Origin: Streptomyces sp. UW30
GTDB lineage: Bacteria; Actinomycetota; Actinomycetes; Streptomycetales; Streptomycetaceae
DNA length: 45,335 nt
Direction of reading: 5' to 3'
NCBI RefSeq assembly: GCF_008042075.1
Contig: NZ_RDBN01000021.1
Coordinates: forward strand, 35,514-80,848
The notes under the pieces are model-generated. The model saw nothing but the letters and a program-made list of their open reading frames with translations, did no database searches and had not been told where the DNA came from. Shown here piece by piece: positions 35,615 through 43,726 of this stretch. The translations under genes were made by a program, and so were the position numbers. The first letter of the stretch is position 1. Every line of letters begins with the position of its first letter.

Positions 35615-36334
35615 ATGCGTTCTCATCGTATGACGCCTGCGCGCGTCTTTTCAGGCTTCTCTGCCGCCCTTCTCCGCGACCGGAGCATCTCCTGGTGCGC
35701 GGTGAGCGTACTGACGTACTTGCTGGCCCTCCCGAACCGCACCCGCGTCACCCTGCGCGCGCTTGCCGTGCCGCGCGGCGAGGGGCGGGGGCGGATCGCT
35801 GCCGCCCTGCGTGAGCTGGAGGAACGGCGGTATCTGCGGCGGGTTGTGCGGGAGGGGTGCCAGGACTCGGCGTCGGGCCAACTCTCCGTCGTTTACGAGG
35901 TGTTCGACGCCCCGTACGAAGCCGTGCCACGAACGGGTGAAACCAAAAAAGTCGGCGGCCGGAGGGCGTCGCCGGGCGCGCGCACCGCCGAAGCCGTGCG
36001 TCTGCTCCTGTCCTTCGGGGACTACGACCGGCGCTTCACCCTCGATGCCGCCGAGGCGGTGCGGCTCGCGCCGCTGGTGGAGGAGTGGTGGCGGCGGGGG
36101 GCCAGTAGCGCCCAGGTGCGGGCCGCGGTGACCTGGGGCCGGCCCCGGTGGGTGGGCTCGGCGTACGGCCATGCCGAGGGCCGGCTGCGGAGTGGGATGC
36201 GCCCTCCGGCGGCGCCAACAGCCTTGCCTGTCACGGCTGTTGAGGTTGATTTCGGAAAGCCGGGCGGCCTCGCCTGGCGGTTCCTTCGAGAGAAATGGAG
36301 CGTGTTCGATGACCGTCGTACTGGAGCGGCCTGA
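35615..36334 (+). CDS. Winged-helix DNA-binding hypothetical protein
   Basis: 239 aa. N-terminal region looks like a winged helix: CAVSVLTYLLALPNRTRVTLRALAVPRGEGRGRIAAALRELEERRYLRRVVRE (about residues 27-80). The middle is variable, with a basic TGETKKVGGRRASPGAR linker, and the C-terminal half is helical and Arg-rich (EAVRLAPLVEEWWRRGASSAQVRAAVTWGRPRWVG). It resembles short helix-turn-helix proteins in Streptomyces integrative elements. Start ATG at 35615 with AGGAG about 12 bases upstream; ATG 35630 is possible. No function can be named. Its stop is just upstream of the toxin-antitoxin promoter. Confidence 0.65.
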   Translation: MRSHRMTPARVFSGFSAALLRDRSISWCAVSVLTYLLALPNRTRVTLRALAVPRGEGRGRIAAALRELEERRYLRRVVREGCQDSASGQLSVVYEVFDAPYEAVPRTGETKKVGGRRASPGARTAEAVRLLLSFGDYDRRFTLDAAEAVRLAPLVEEWWRRGASSAQVRAAVTWGRPRWVGSAYGHAEGRLRSGMRPPAAPTALPVTAVEVDFGKPGGLAWRFLREKWSVFDDRRTGAA

Positions 36335-36337
36335 GGT

Positions 36338-36356
36338 GGTATACCGTCGGTATACT
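36338..36356 (+). promoter_or_regulatory. GTATAC repeat operator/promoter of toxin-antitoxin genes
   Basis: GGTATACCGTCGGTATACT contains two GGTATAC repeats. The last six bases, TATACT, are a perfect -10 placed seven bases before the ATG at 36363, so the transcript is probably leaderless. Repeated palindromic GTATAC next to a ribbon-helix-helix gene fits autoregulation. Confidence 0.65.
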
Positions 36357-36362
36357 CTCCTC

Positions 36363-36629
36363 ATGGCTGACACCACGATCAAGGTCGACCCCGCTGTCCG
36401 CGACCGCCTGCAGGAACTGGCCCGCGAGCGCGGGATGAGCATGCGGGATTTCGTGGCGGAGCTGGCCGGGGCCACGCCCACCAAGGAAGAGCTGCGGAAG
36501 CGGTACGAGGAGACCAAGGCGTACGTCGAGGAGCACTTCCTGGGGCGGCCGTACACCGAGGAGGACGAGAGGGCGGGCGAGAAGCTGTGGGCCGACCTCG
36601 AAGCCGGGCGGATCGGGGAGGTCCAGTGA
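36363..36629 (+). CDS. Ribbon-helix-helix antitoxin-like protein
   Basis: 88 aa. The start TTIKVDPAVRDRLQELARERGMSMRDFVAEL is a typical MetJ/Arc ribbon-helix-helix fold (beta strand plus two helices). The C-terminal part (EELRKRYEETKAYVEEHFLGRPYTEEDERAGEKLW) is charged and helical and would wrap the toxin. It overlaps the next gene by four bases (GTGA). No ribosome binding site is seen; the TATACT box seven bases upstream implies a leaderless mRNA. Antitoxin assignment rests on size, fold and linkage. Confidence 0.75.
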   Translation: MADTTIKVDPAVRDRLQELARERGMSMRDFVAELAGATPTKEELRKRYEETKAYVEEHFLGRPYTEEDERAGEKLWADLEAGRIGEVQ

Positions 36630-37069
36630 CGCGGGAGAAGCAGTACCCGCTGCCGCGCGCCGTCATCTTCGACGACACGGCCGCGCTCGCCCTCGGCGCG
36701 GGGAACAGCATGGCCTCGCGGCTGGTCGTCGAGGCCGAGAAGGATCCCGCGTTGCGGGTCTACATCCCGGCCCTCAGTCTCGCCGCCGCAGAGCGTGAGC
36801 GGGCCGGAGTCGCCGAGCACCTGGGCGCGTTGCCGTCGGTCAATGTCGAGGGGCTCGACTTCTCGGCCGCTGCCGCCGTGGGCAAGCGCCTGCGGACGGC
36901 CGGTGTCGGCGACGAGGGCAAGGACGAGCCGGACTGGAGCGGCGCGCAGGTGCTGCATCTCGCCCTGCCCACCGTCGAGTGGCCGCGCGGACGTCCGGTC
37001 CTGACCAGGACGCCGACCCGCTACCGGGGCACAGGCATCCGCACCATCCGCATCGTCGAGCAGAACTGA
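36626..37069 (+). CDS. Probable toxin of type II module (PIN-like)
   Basis: 147 aa, starting at GTG 36626 inside the antitoxin stop. The opening PRAVIFDDTAALALGAGN has the strand-Asp pattern of PIN-domain RNases, and helices with acidic residues follow (AAERERAGVAEHLGAL, VEGLDFSAAAAVGKRL). The end VEWPRGRPVLTRTPTRYRG is basic. PIN toxins cleave RNA; the full four-acid active site is not clear here, so another toxin fold is possible. It is followed by a strong terminator. Likely two-gene operon. Confidence 0.6.
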   Translation: MTREKQYPLPRAVIFDDTAALALGAGNSMASRLVVEAEKDPALRVYIPALSLAAAERERAGVAEHLGALPSVNVEGLDFSAAAAVGKRLRTAGVGDEGKDEPDWSGAQVLHLALPTVEWPRGRPVLTRTPTRYRGTGIRTIRIVEQN

Positions 37070-37077
37070 CGTGCACC

Positions 37078-37110
37078 GGAGGGAGGGCGTCCTACGGGTG
37101 CCCTCCCTCC
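37078..37110 (+). terminator. Terminator of toxin-antitoxin operon
   Basis: Perfect 11-bp stem GGAGGGAGGGC / GCCCTCCCTCC with an 11-base loop, nine bases after the toxin stop. Confidence 0.8.
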
Positions 37111-37204
37111 TCCCGCCCGGATGGAGCACTCAGCGAGCGAAGCGCGCATACCGCCCATACCTTGAGGCCGTACGACTCAGCGGCGACCAGAAGGAACGTG
37201 TCTC

Positions 37205-37501
37205 ATGCGCGTACTGCTCCAGGCCCATTTCGACACCGAGAAGACGAACGACATCATCCGCAGCGGCAAGATGCCCCAGGTGATGAAGGAGATCGTGGAC
37301 GCCTTCAAGCCGGAGGCCGCCTACTTCGGCCCCGACAACGGGGTCCGCTCGTGCTTCCTGGTCTTTGACATGCAGGACAGCGCCCAGATGCCGGTGCTCA
37401 CCGAACAGCTCTTCCAGAAGTTCGGCGCCGTGGTGGACTACACGCCGGTGATGAACGCGGAGGACCTGCAGAAGGGGCTGTCCCAGCTGCAGGCCGGCTG
37501 A
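37205..37501 (+). CDS. Conserved hypothetical protein, small alpha/beta
   Basis: 98 aa: MRVLLQAHFDTEKTNDIIRSGKMPQVMKEIVDAFKPEAAYFGPDNGVRSCFLVFDMQDSAQMPVLTEQLFQKFGAVVDYTPVMNAEDLQKGL. The beta-alpha-beta-beta-alpha-beta layout is that of a dimeric ferredoxin-like (ABM/DUF3303-like) protein. One conserved-looking Cys lies in VRSCFLVF. Substrate or role unknown. GGAACG lies upstream of the ATG. It ends three bases before the convergent gene at 37505. Confidence 0.75.
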   Translation: MRVLLQAHFDTEKTNDIIRSGKMPQVMKEIVDAFKPEAAYFGPDNGVRSCFLVFDMQDSAQMPVLTEQLFQKFGAVVDYTPVMNAEDLQKGLSQLQAG

Positions 37502-37504
37502 CGG

Positions 37505-38155
37505 TCAGCTGAAGACGATCATCGAACCCTGCGCCAGGCTCCGCGTCGCCGCCGCGTGCAGGCCCAGCCACACGTGCCGTTCGCGGGCGAAGGGGCTCGG
37601 GTCGTAGGGGGCGGGGACGGCCGGTTCCTCCAGGGCCGTGGGCGTGAGCGGGGGTTGGGGAGCCGTCGGCGGGTTGGCCGGGTCGATGCCGATCACCGGG
37701 GCCACGAACTCCAGCTCGCGCAGGAGCGCCTGTGCGGAGCCCAGCGGGCCGCCGCCCGCGAGGAGTTCGTCGCTGGAGAGCGGGCTCGGGAAGTCCACGG
37801 GGACGTAGGCGCCCGCGTGGTCGTAGTGCCAGACCAGGTGCGACTGCTGGGCCGTCGAATCGAACATCTCCAGGAGCTGCTCGTAGTCACCGCCCAGTTC
37901 GTCGACCGGGGTGACCGCGAGCCCGCAGACCTGGAGCAGATACGCGCGGCGCAGGAAGTGCAGGGCGTCGTAGTCGAAGCCGGCGACCGGGGCGACGTCT
38001 CCGGACAGGCCCGGCATGTACTGGTACACCGGCACCGGCGGCAGCCCGGCCTCGGCGAGCACCTTGTTGTATTCCGCGAGTTCCTCGGCGAACGGGTTGT
38101 CGGGGGTGTGGCACAACACATCGACGAGCGGTACCAGCCACAGGTCACAGGCCAA
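37505..38155 (-). CDS. Conserved hypothetical protein
   Basis: 216 aa. Begins LACDLWLVPLVDVLCHTPDNPFAEELAEYNKVL, then VYQYMPGLSGD, FDYDALHFLRRAYLLQVCGLAVTPVDELGGDYEQLLEMFDSTAQQSHLVWHYDHAGAYVPVDF, and a Pro-rich stretch before RHVWLGLHAAATRSLAQGSM. The TTG at 38155 is chosen because GAGGAG is placed seven bases upstream and the conserved part begins there; a GTG further up is less well placed. The protein looks soluble and helical; no known family is recognised. Confidence 0.65.
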   Translation of the reverse strand: MACDLWLVPLVDVLCHTPDNPFAEELAEYNKVLAEAGLPPVPVYQYMPGLSGDVAPVAGFDYDALHFLRRAYLLQVCGLAVTPVDELGGDYEQLLEMFDSTAQQSHLVWHYDHAGAYVPVDFPSPLSSDELLAGGGPLGSAQALLRELEFVAPVIGIDPANPPTAPQPPLTPTALEEPAVPAPYDPSPFARERHVWLGLHAAATRSLAQGSMIVFS

Positions 38156-38263
38156 AAGAGGGCTCCTCACACAGCAGTCGTCACAGGGCGGTCGTGGGGC
38201 GTGGCTCACGCGTAGCACAGTGGTCAGGGAAGGGTAATCGCTGCGGCTCGGGGGCGGACCCCC

Positions 38264-40723
38264 TCATGCAGGTCCCCGCTGGTGCAGGTCCCATACCCAC
38301 ACGCCGTCGACCCACCTACCGGGGCCGCCCACCAGTTTTTCCACGGTCTCACGCAGCGCGCCGGCGTTCGGCTGCGGAGCGAGCACGAGTACGCCCGCCC
38401 TCCAGTACGCCAGGTCCGCCCGGGCCTGCTCCCGCCATGAGTCGTTGACCGGCGGGACGTCCCCCGAGTTGCGCACGTCACGCAGCAGGTTGGAGGTGAA
38501 GCGGGGCTCGGCGCCGTAGATGCCGACGCGTTCGTCGCCGTAGGGGCCGTTGAAGTAGCCGCCGGGCAGCCTGAAGGCGAGCCCGGCCTCGGTCTGCCAG
38601 TGCAGCGCCTCCGCGTCGCCGGGGTCGGGCAACGGCACCGGCACGAGTGACTCGCCCTCGCGGACGTACGACGTCCAGGTGCCGTCCGCGATGAAGGCGG
38701 GCACGTCGATCCGGTCGACGGCCCTGAGCGGGGCCGGGACCAGGGGGAGCAACGCGAGGCCCACACCCAACAGGCCGACCCAGCGCGTCCCCAGGGGGCG
38801 GGCCGTCAGCAGCCGGTCCACGGCGACGGCGAGCAGCATGCCCAGCGCGGGCGCGCAGATCATCGCGACCCGGCTCTCGATGACCGCCTCGAACAGCGGC
38901 CTGTCGGCGAGGAGTTTCCAGGGGCCGGGCAGGGTGACGCCGGTGAGCGGGATGCGCAGCTCCCGCCCCAGGGACAGGAAGGCTGCGGCCACCGCCGTGA
39001 ACGCCAGCGCCTTGACCTGGGGCCGCGCCCACAGTCGTACGACGATCGCGAAGGCGAGCAGGACCAGCGGCCAGCCGTAGAAGGCGTTCTGTTCGGTGGT
39101 GTTGAAGGCCAGCGCGTTCGCCGTCTCCGCGTCGCCCGCGAGCCAGGAGCGCTCGGCGAAGGAGAGCAGGGCGAGGGGGCTGTTGAAGGAGCGGGGGTTG
39201 TGCTCGATGTCCGTGTAGCTCTGCGGCCCGGCGAACTGCCAGACGAGCGGATACACCACGATCGGCAGGCAGACCGAGGCGCCGATGAGGATGCCCCGGA
39301 GGAGCGGCCGCCAGGAGTCCCGTGCCGCATCCCGGCGTACGACGGCGTAGGCGGCGGCGAACAGCAGCATGCCCAGCGCCGCCAGCAGCAACGGCTCCTC
39401 GCCGAGGAAGACCTGGTAGGCCGCCATCAGGCCCAGGACGACCCCGTCCCGTACGACCCGGGTGCCCGTGCACAGACGCAGGGCGCGGTCGATGATCAGC
39501 GGGATCATGAACAGCACCACGAAGTTCGGGTGCGCGTGGGCGTGGCTGACCATCGGCGGGGCGAAGGCGGCCAGCGACGCGCCGAGGAAGGCCGCGATCC
39601 GGCCGCGTACGACGTACTTGACGATCAGCCAGTACCAGGCGGCCGCGGTCGCGGCGAGGCCCAGCGTCATGACCAGGCTGAGGGTGACCGCGGGGCCGGC
39701 GGCCAGAGTGAGGGGCGTGAGGGGGACGGACAAGCCGAGCATGACCGTGTTGGCCATGAGGTTCACGCCGTCGGGGAAGCCCTGGAGGTCGGTGAAGAGG
39801 GGGTTTCGGAAGTGGGCGACGTTGTCGGCCGTGACCGCGAAGAACCACTCCCACTGGTTCTGGTCGCGCATCGAGTCGGGGAGATAGCGGTGGGCCGGGG
39901 CGAAGAAACGGCCGGAGTACAGGGCCACCGACATCAGCAGGAAGAGGAGGGCGGCGAAGACGTCGGCGGGGCGCAGGGAGCGGGCGGCGATCCGGACGAG
40001 CTCGGTGAGGGAGCGGGCGTAGTCGGCGGGGCCGACCTTCGAGCCGGGCCGGTGGGACCAGCGGACCGGGACCTCGGCGACGGTCAGGCCGGCCCGGCGC
40101 AGATGCCGTAACACCTCGACGTCTATGCCCCAGCCGTTGACGCGGGAGGCGGCGTAGGCCTCGCGGGCGCGGTCGCCGTCGAAGAGCTTGAAGCCGCACT
40201 GGGTGTCGTGGATGCCGGGCAGGGCGGTACGGCGGATGAGTACGTTGCCCGCGCGGCCGAGGAGTTCGCGCACCCGGTGCTGGCGGGCGCCGATAGTGGC
40301 GCCGGGGACCGAACGGGAGCCGATCGCCGCGCAGTTGCCCTCGCCGAGCGCCTTGTCGAGCTGCTCCAGCTCCTCGATCGGCGTGGCGAGGTCGGCGTCG
40401 GTGACCAGCACACGGCGCCCGCGGGAGGCGGCGACACCGAGGCGCAGGGCGTGGCCCTTGCCGCGGTTGCGGGGGCCGGTGACCAGCTGGATCCGGGGGT
40501 CCTGGCGGGCGGTGACGAGATCGCCGGTGGCATCGGTGGAACCGTCGTCGGAGACGACGACCTCCCAGGAGCCCCAGCGGGCTTCGTCGGCGGACAGGTA
40601 GTCGGTGAGCGCGTCGAGGGTGGGGGCCAGCCGGTGTTGTTCGTTGTAGGCGGGGACGACGACGGAGAGGTCGGGGACCTCGGGCGGGGCGGGGGTTTTC
40701 GTCGGCTCCCGCTCTTGGCTCAC
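38264..40723 (-). CDS. GT2 glycosyltransferase fused to multi-TM domain
   Basis: 819 aa. N-terminal GT-A family 2 domain (about 1-245): DLSVVVPAYNEQHRLAPTLDALTDYL, VVSDDGSTDATGDL (nucleotide-binding), RNRGKGHALRLGVAASRGRRVLVTDADLATPIEEL (DxD-like TDADL) and CGFKLFDGDRAREAYAASRVNGWGIDVEVL, as in dolichyl-phosphate-mannose/glucose synthases. The rest (about 270-680) has around ten TM helices like PMT/ArnT-type GT-C enzymes, then an extracytoplasmic end domain. So one protein may make a lipid-linked sugar and transfer it outside the membrane. Start GTG at 40723 overlaps the GntR gene stop, implying co-transcription. Confidence 0.85.
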   Translation of the reverse strand: MSQEREPTKTPAPPEVPDLSVVVPAYNEQHRLAPTLDALTDYLSADEARWGSWEVVVSDDGSTDATGDLVTARQDPRIQLVTGPRNRGKGHALRLGVAASRGRRVLVTDADLATPIEELEQLDKALGEGNCAAIGSRSVPGATIGARQHRVRELLGRAGNVLIRRTALPGIHDTQCGFKLFDGDRAREAYAASRVNGWGIDVEVLRHLRRAGLTVAEVPVRWSHRPGSKVGPADYARSLTELVRIAARSLRPADVFAALLFLLMSVALYSGRFFAPAHRYLPDSMRDQNQWEWFFAVTADNVAHFRNPLFTDLQGFPDGVNLMANTVMLGLSVPLTPLTLAAGPAVTLSLVMTLGLAATAAAWYWLIVKYVVRGRIAAFLGASLAAFAPPMVSHAHAHPNFVVLFMIPLIIDRALRLCTGTRVVRDGVVLGLMAAYQVFLGEEPLLLAALGMLLFAAAYAVVRRDAARDSWRPLLRGILIGASVCLPIVVYPLVWQFAGPQSYTDIEHNPRSFNSPLALLSFAERSWLAGDAETANALAFNTTEQNAFYGWPLVLLAFAIVVRLWARPQVKALAFTAVAAAFLSLGRELRIPLTGVTLPGPWKLLADRPLFEAVIESRVAMICAPALGMLLAVAVDRLLTARPLGTRWVGLLGVGLALLPLVPAPLRAVDRIDVPAFIADGTWTSYVREGESLVPVPLPDPGDAEALHWQTEAGLAFRLPGGYFNGPYGDERVGIYGAEPRFTSNLLRDVRNSGDVPPVNDSWREQARADLAYWRAGVLVLAPQPNAGALRETVEKLVGGPGRWVDGVWVWDLHQRGPA

Positions 40724-41421
40724 TCGGCCGCCAGTCGCTCGATCAGGGCGACCGAGTCCGTGTCGTGGGCGGCGATGATCTGGCGGGCGGTGGGCAGGTC
40801 GCGCTGCATCAGGGCGTCGACCAGGTCGGTGTGCCGGGACCACAGGTGGCCGCGCAGATCGTCCAGGCGGCGCAGGTGCTGGACCGCGCAGACCCAGGAC
40901 TGCACGCGCAGCCGGTGCAGGAAGTCGGCGAGGTAGGGGTTGCCGAAGAGGGCGCCGAGCTCGCGCCAGAAGCGCAGGTCGTAGCCGATGAGGACGGTGA
41001 GGTCGCCGGCGGTGGCGGCGCGCTGGGCCTCCTCGGCGCGGCGGCGTACCCCGGCGACGGCGGCGGCGACGCGGGGGTTGTCGGGGTCGCGGTGGCTGGA
41101 GCGGTCGGTGGCCAGGACCTGGAACATGCCGTTGGTGACCAGGCCGCGGGCCTCGACGATGCCGCGGTAGTCCTCGACCGAGTACTCGTGGACGCGGAAG
41201 CCCCGGTGCTGGTCGGCCTCCAGCAGGCCCTGTGCGGAGAGGTCGACGAGTGCCTCGCGTACGGGGGTCGCGGAGACGCCGTACTGCTCGGCGATCTCCT
41301 TGACGGTGAACTCGCGGCCTGCCTGGAGTCGCCCGGCCAGTACCTCGTCCCGGAGTGCGTCCGCGATCTGCTGGCGCAGGGTACTTCGCGTCACGGAGCC
41401 GTTGCCGCCGGTGCCGGGCAT
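40720..41421 (-). CDS. GntR/FadR-family regulator
   Basis: 233 aa. N-terminal winged HTH: LRQQIADALRDEVLAGRLQAGREFTVKEIAEQYGVSATPVREALVDLSAQGLLEADQHRGFRVHEY (about 13-78). C-terminal FCD domain: EARGLVTNGMFQVLATD ... RFWRELGALFGNPYLADFLHRLRVQSWVCAVQHL ... HTDLVDALMQRDLPTARQIIAAH, with the His residues that bind metal/carboxylate ligands. The start ATG at 41421 is the natural one; the frame is open upstream but unrelated. Coupled to the glycosyltransferase gene by GTGA. An inverted repeat lies just upstream (41450-41487). Confidence 0.92.
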   Translation of the reverse strand: MPGTGGNGSVTRSTLRQQIADALRDEVLAGRLQAGREFTVKEIAEQYGVSATPVREALVDLSAQGLLEADQHRGFRVHEYSVEDYRGIVEARGLVTNGMFQVLATDRSSHRDPDNPRVAAAVAGVRRRAEEAQRAATAGDLTVLIGYDLRFWRELGALFGNPYLADFLHRLRVQSWVCAVQHLRRLDDLRGHLWSRHTDLVDALMQRDLPTARQIIAAHDTDSVALIERLAAE

Positions 41422-41449
41422 GGTCGGGGCGTCTCCCGTCGTCGCGATG

Positions 41450-41487
41450 AGGTGGCGTGCACGTATATGTCTACGAGCACGCCACCT
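41450..41487. promoter_or_regulatory. 11-bp inverted repeat upstream of GntR gene
   Basis: AGGTGGCGTGC and GCACGCCACCT (perfect) with 16 bases between, which include GTATATGTCTAC, a GTA-N6-TAC palindrome resembling FadR-subfamily sites. Likely autoregulatory operator and promoter; the rest of 41488-41564 shows nothing clear. Confidence 0.55.
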
Positions 41488-41564
41488 TACGCGTTCGGGT
41501 TCCGGGCGACGTTTCTGCGCCGGCCACGATCTTCCTCGTCTCGAAGGGGCCGCGTCGCAGGGGG

Positions 41565-42920
41565 TTACCGCGTGTACTCGTCCGCCACGGTCAGCGCCGC
41601 GTCCAGCGCCGCCAGCCCTTCCTTCAGCTCCGCCTCGGTCACGTTGCACGGCGGCACGACATGCGTGCGGTTCATGTTCATGAACGGCCACAGGCCCCCG
41701 GCCTTCGCGGCGGCGCCGAACGCCGCCATCGGGGCGTTCGCCGTACCGGCCGCGTTGTAGGGCACCAGCGGTTCGCGGGTCTCGCGGTTCTTCACGAGTT
41801 CGAGGGCCCAGAACATGCCCACGCCCCGCACCTCGCCGACGCACGGATGCCGCTCCGCCAGCTCACGCAGCGCCGGTCCCACCACCTCCGCGCCCAGCCG
41901 GGCGGCGTTGTCGACGACGCCCTCCTCCGCCATGACGTTGATCGTCGCGACGGCGGCCGCGCAGGCCAGCGGATGGCCCGAGTACGTCAGACCGCCGGGA
42001 TAGGGCCGCTTCGCGAACGTCTCGGCGATGGCCCCGGAGATGGCCACCCCGCCCAGCGGCACATAGCCGGAGTTCACGCCCTTGGCGAAGGTCATCAGGT
42101 CCGGGGTCACGTCGAAGAGGTCCGCCGCGAACCACTCACCGGTCCGCCCGAACCCCGCCATGACCTCGTCCAGGATGAACACGATCCCGTACTTGTCGCA
42201 GAGCTCGCGGACGCCGGCGAGATAGCCGGGCGGCGGGACCATGATCCCGGCCGTCCCGGGAACCGTCTCCAGGACGATCGCGGCGACCGTCGACGGCCCC
42301 TCGAAGGCGATCGTCGTCTCCAGGTGCTCCAGTGCCCGCGCGCACTCCTGCTCCTCGGTCTCGGCGTAGAAGCGGGAGCGGTAGAGGAAGGGCGCCCAGA
42401 AGTGGACCACGCCCGCCGCGGCGCTGTCGGAGGCCCAGCGGCGCGGGTCGCCGGTGAGGTTCACGGCCTGCTGGGTGCCGCCGTGGTACGAGCGGTACGC
42501 CGAGAGCACCTTCGCGCGGCCCGTGTGCAGCCGGGCCATGCGCACGGCGTGCTCCACCGCGTCCGCGCCGCCGTTGGTGAAGAAGATCTTGTCGAGGTCG
42601 CCCGGCGTCCGCTCGGCGATCAGCCGGGCCGCCTCCGAGCGGGCCTCGACCGCGAACGCCGGCGCGAAGGTCGTCATCCGCGCGGCCTGCTCCTGGATCG
42701 CGGCGACGACCTTCGGGTGCTGGTAGCCGATGTTGGTGTAGACGAGCCCGCTGGTGAAGTCGAGGTACCGCTTGCCGTCGTAGTCCCAGAAGTACGACCC
42801 CTCCGCACCGGCGACGGCGAGCGGGTCGATGAGCTCCTGCGCGGACCAGGAGTGGAACACATGCGCACGGTCCGCGGCCTTCACGGCGGCGCCGACCTCG
42901 GGATTTGGCTGAGGGGTCAT
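41565..42920 (-). CDS. Class III PLP-dependent aminotransferase
   Basis: 451-aa fold-type I omega-aminotransferase. Seen: YFWDYDGKRYLDFTSGLVYTNIGYQHPKVVAAIQEQA, FFTNGGADAVEHAVRMARLHTGR, YHGGTQQAVNLTGDPRRW, GIVFILDEVMAGFGRTGEWFA (PLP Asp) and DLMTFAKGVNSGYVPLGGV (Schiff-base lysine in AKG). Likely acts on omega-amino acids or polyamine/beta-alanine-type substrates with pyruvate or 2-oxoglutarate; the exact substrate is unknown. Tail-to-head arrangement with the GntR gene suggests possible GntR control of it as well, but this is uncertain. Confidence 0.92.
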   Translation of the reverse strand: MTPQPNPEVGAAVKAADRAHVFHSWSAQELIDPLAVAGAEGSYFWDYDGKRYLDFTSGLVYTNIGYQHPKVVAAIQEQAARMTTFAPAFAVEARSEAARLIAERTPGDLDKIFFTNGGADAVEHAVRMARLHTGRAKVLSAYRSYHGGTQQAVNLTGDPRRWASDSAAAGVVHFWAPFLYRSRFYAETEEQECARALEHLETTIAFEGPSTVAAIVLETVPGTAGIMVPPPGYLAGVRELCDKYGIVFILDEVMAGFGRTGEWFAADLFDVTPDLMTFAKGVNSGYVPLGGVAISGAIAETFAKRPYPGGLTYSGHPLACAAAVATINVMAEEGVVDNAARLGAEVVGPALRELAERHPCVGEVRGVGMFWALELVKNRETREPLVPYNAAGTANAPMAAFGAAAKAGGLWPFMNMNRTHVVPPCNVTEAELKEGLAALDAALTVADEYTR

Positions 42921-43022
42921 GCGCCGAGCGTAGGGATCGGCGCCCCGGACGGGATATCGGCGTCCTGTCTGCGGTCCGGGGGTTTCCGCGACAGGTTGTC
43001 GACGGCTGCCGCAGCCCCGCGA

Positions 43023-43060
43023 TTGACAGCTTGCTGTCTAGATGCCAGGATGCTGTCATC
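43023..43060 (+). promoter_or_regulatory. Promoter with overlapping palindromes, DJ-1/MarR operon
   Basis: TTGACA at 43023-43028 and CAGGAT at 43046-43051 (17-base spacer) form a good promoter. GACAGCTTGCTGTC (43025-43038, perfect 6-bp arms) overlaps the -35, and GATGCTGTCATC (43049-43060) overlaps the -10 region. Probable MarR-type repression of the operon. Confidence 0.65.
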
Positions 43061-43090
43061 TTAGAGGTGACGAAGTCTCCAGGAGGAGCC

Positions 43091-43726
43091 ATGAGCGACA
43101 GCACCGGCACCACCACCCACGAGCCCCGCAGGCCCGTGTATCTCGCCGTCTACGACACCCTCGCCGACTGGGAGCCCGGCCACGCCACCGCCCAGCTGGC
43201 CCGGGCCGGGTACGAGATCCGCACCGTCGGCCCGACCCGCGAGCCCGTCACGACCGTCGGCGGTCTGCGCATCCAGCCCGACCTGGCCCTGGACGACGTA
43301 CGGCCGGCCGACGCCTCCCTGCTGATCCTTCCGGGCGCCGACCTGTGGGACGCGGGCGACGAACTCGCCCCCTTCGCCCGCAAGGCGCGGGAGTTCCTCG
43401 ACGCCGGCGTGCCCGTCGCCGCGATCTGCGGGGCGACGGCCGGTGTGGCGCGCGAAGGTCTGCTCGACGACCGGGACCACACCAGCGCGGTCTCCTTCTA
43501 CCTGGCCGCGACCGGGTACGGCGGCGGCGAGCGGTACGTCGAGGCCGACGCCGTCACCGACGGCGGGCTCGTCACGGCCGGACCCACCGAACCCGTCGCC
43601 TTCGCGCGGGAGATCCTGCGGCTGCTGCACGTGTACGAAGACGAGGCCGTCGACGCCTGGTACCGCCTGTTCCACGACTCCGACCCCACCGCGTACGCCG
43701 TGCTGGAGAAGGCCGGCGTGCTGTGA
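43091..43726 (+). CDS. DJ-1/PfpI family protein (glutamine amidotransferase-like)
   Basis: 211 aa. Seen: YLAVYDTLADWEPGHATAQLARAG, LLILPGADLW, and VPVAAICGATAGVAREGLLDDRDHTS with C113 as the nucleophile in the AICGA elbow; VTDGGLVTAGPTEPVAFAREIL also matches the family. Members act as oxidative-stress, deglycase or amidase-like proteins. ATG at 43091 with a perfect AGGAGG ribosome binding site. Coupled to the following MarR gene (GTGA overlap). Confidence 0.9.
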   Translation: MSDSTGTTTHEPRRPVYLAVYDTLADWEPGHATAQLARAGYEIRTVGPTREPVTTVGGLRIQPDLALDDVRPADASLLILPGADLWDAGDELAPFARKAREFLDAGVPVAAICGATAGVAREGLLDDRDHTSAVSFYLAATGYGGGERYVEADAVTDGGLVTAGPTEPVAFAREILRLLHVYEDEAVDAWYRLFHDSDPTAYAVLEKAGVL

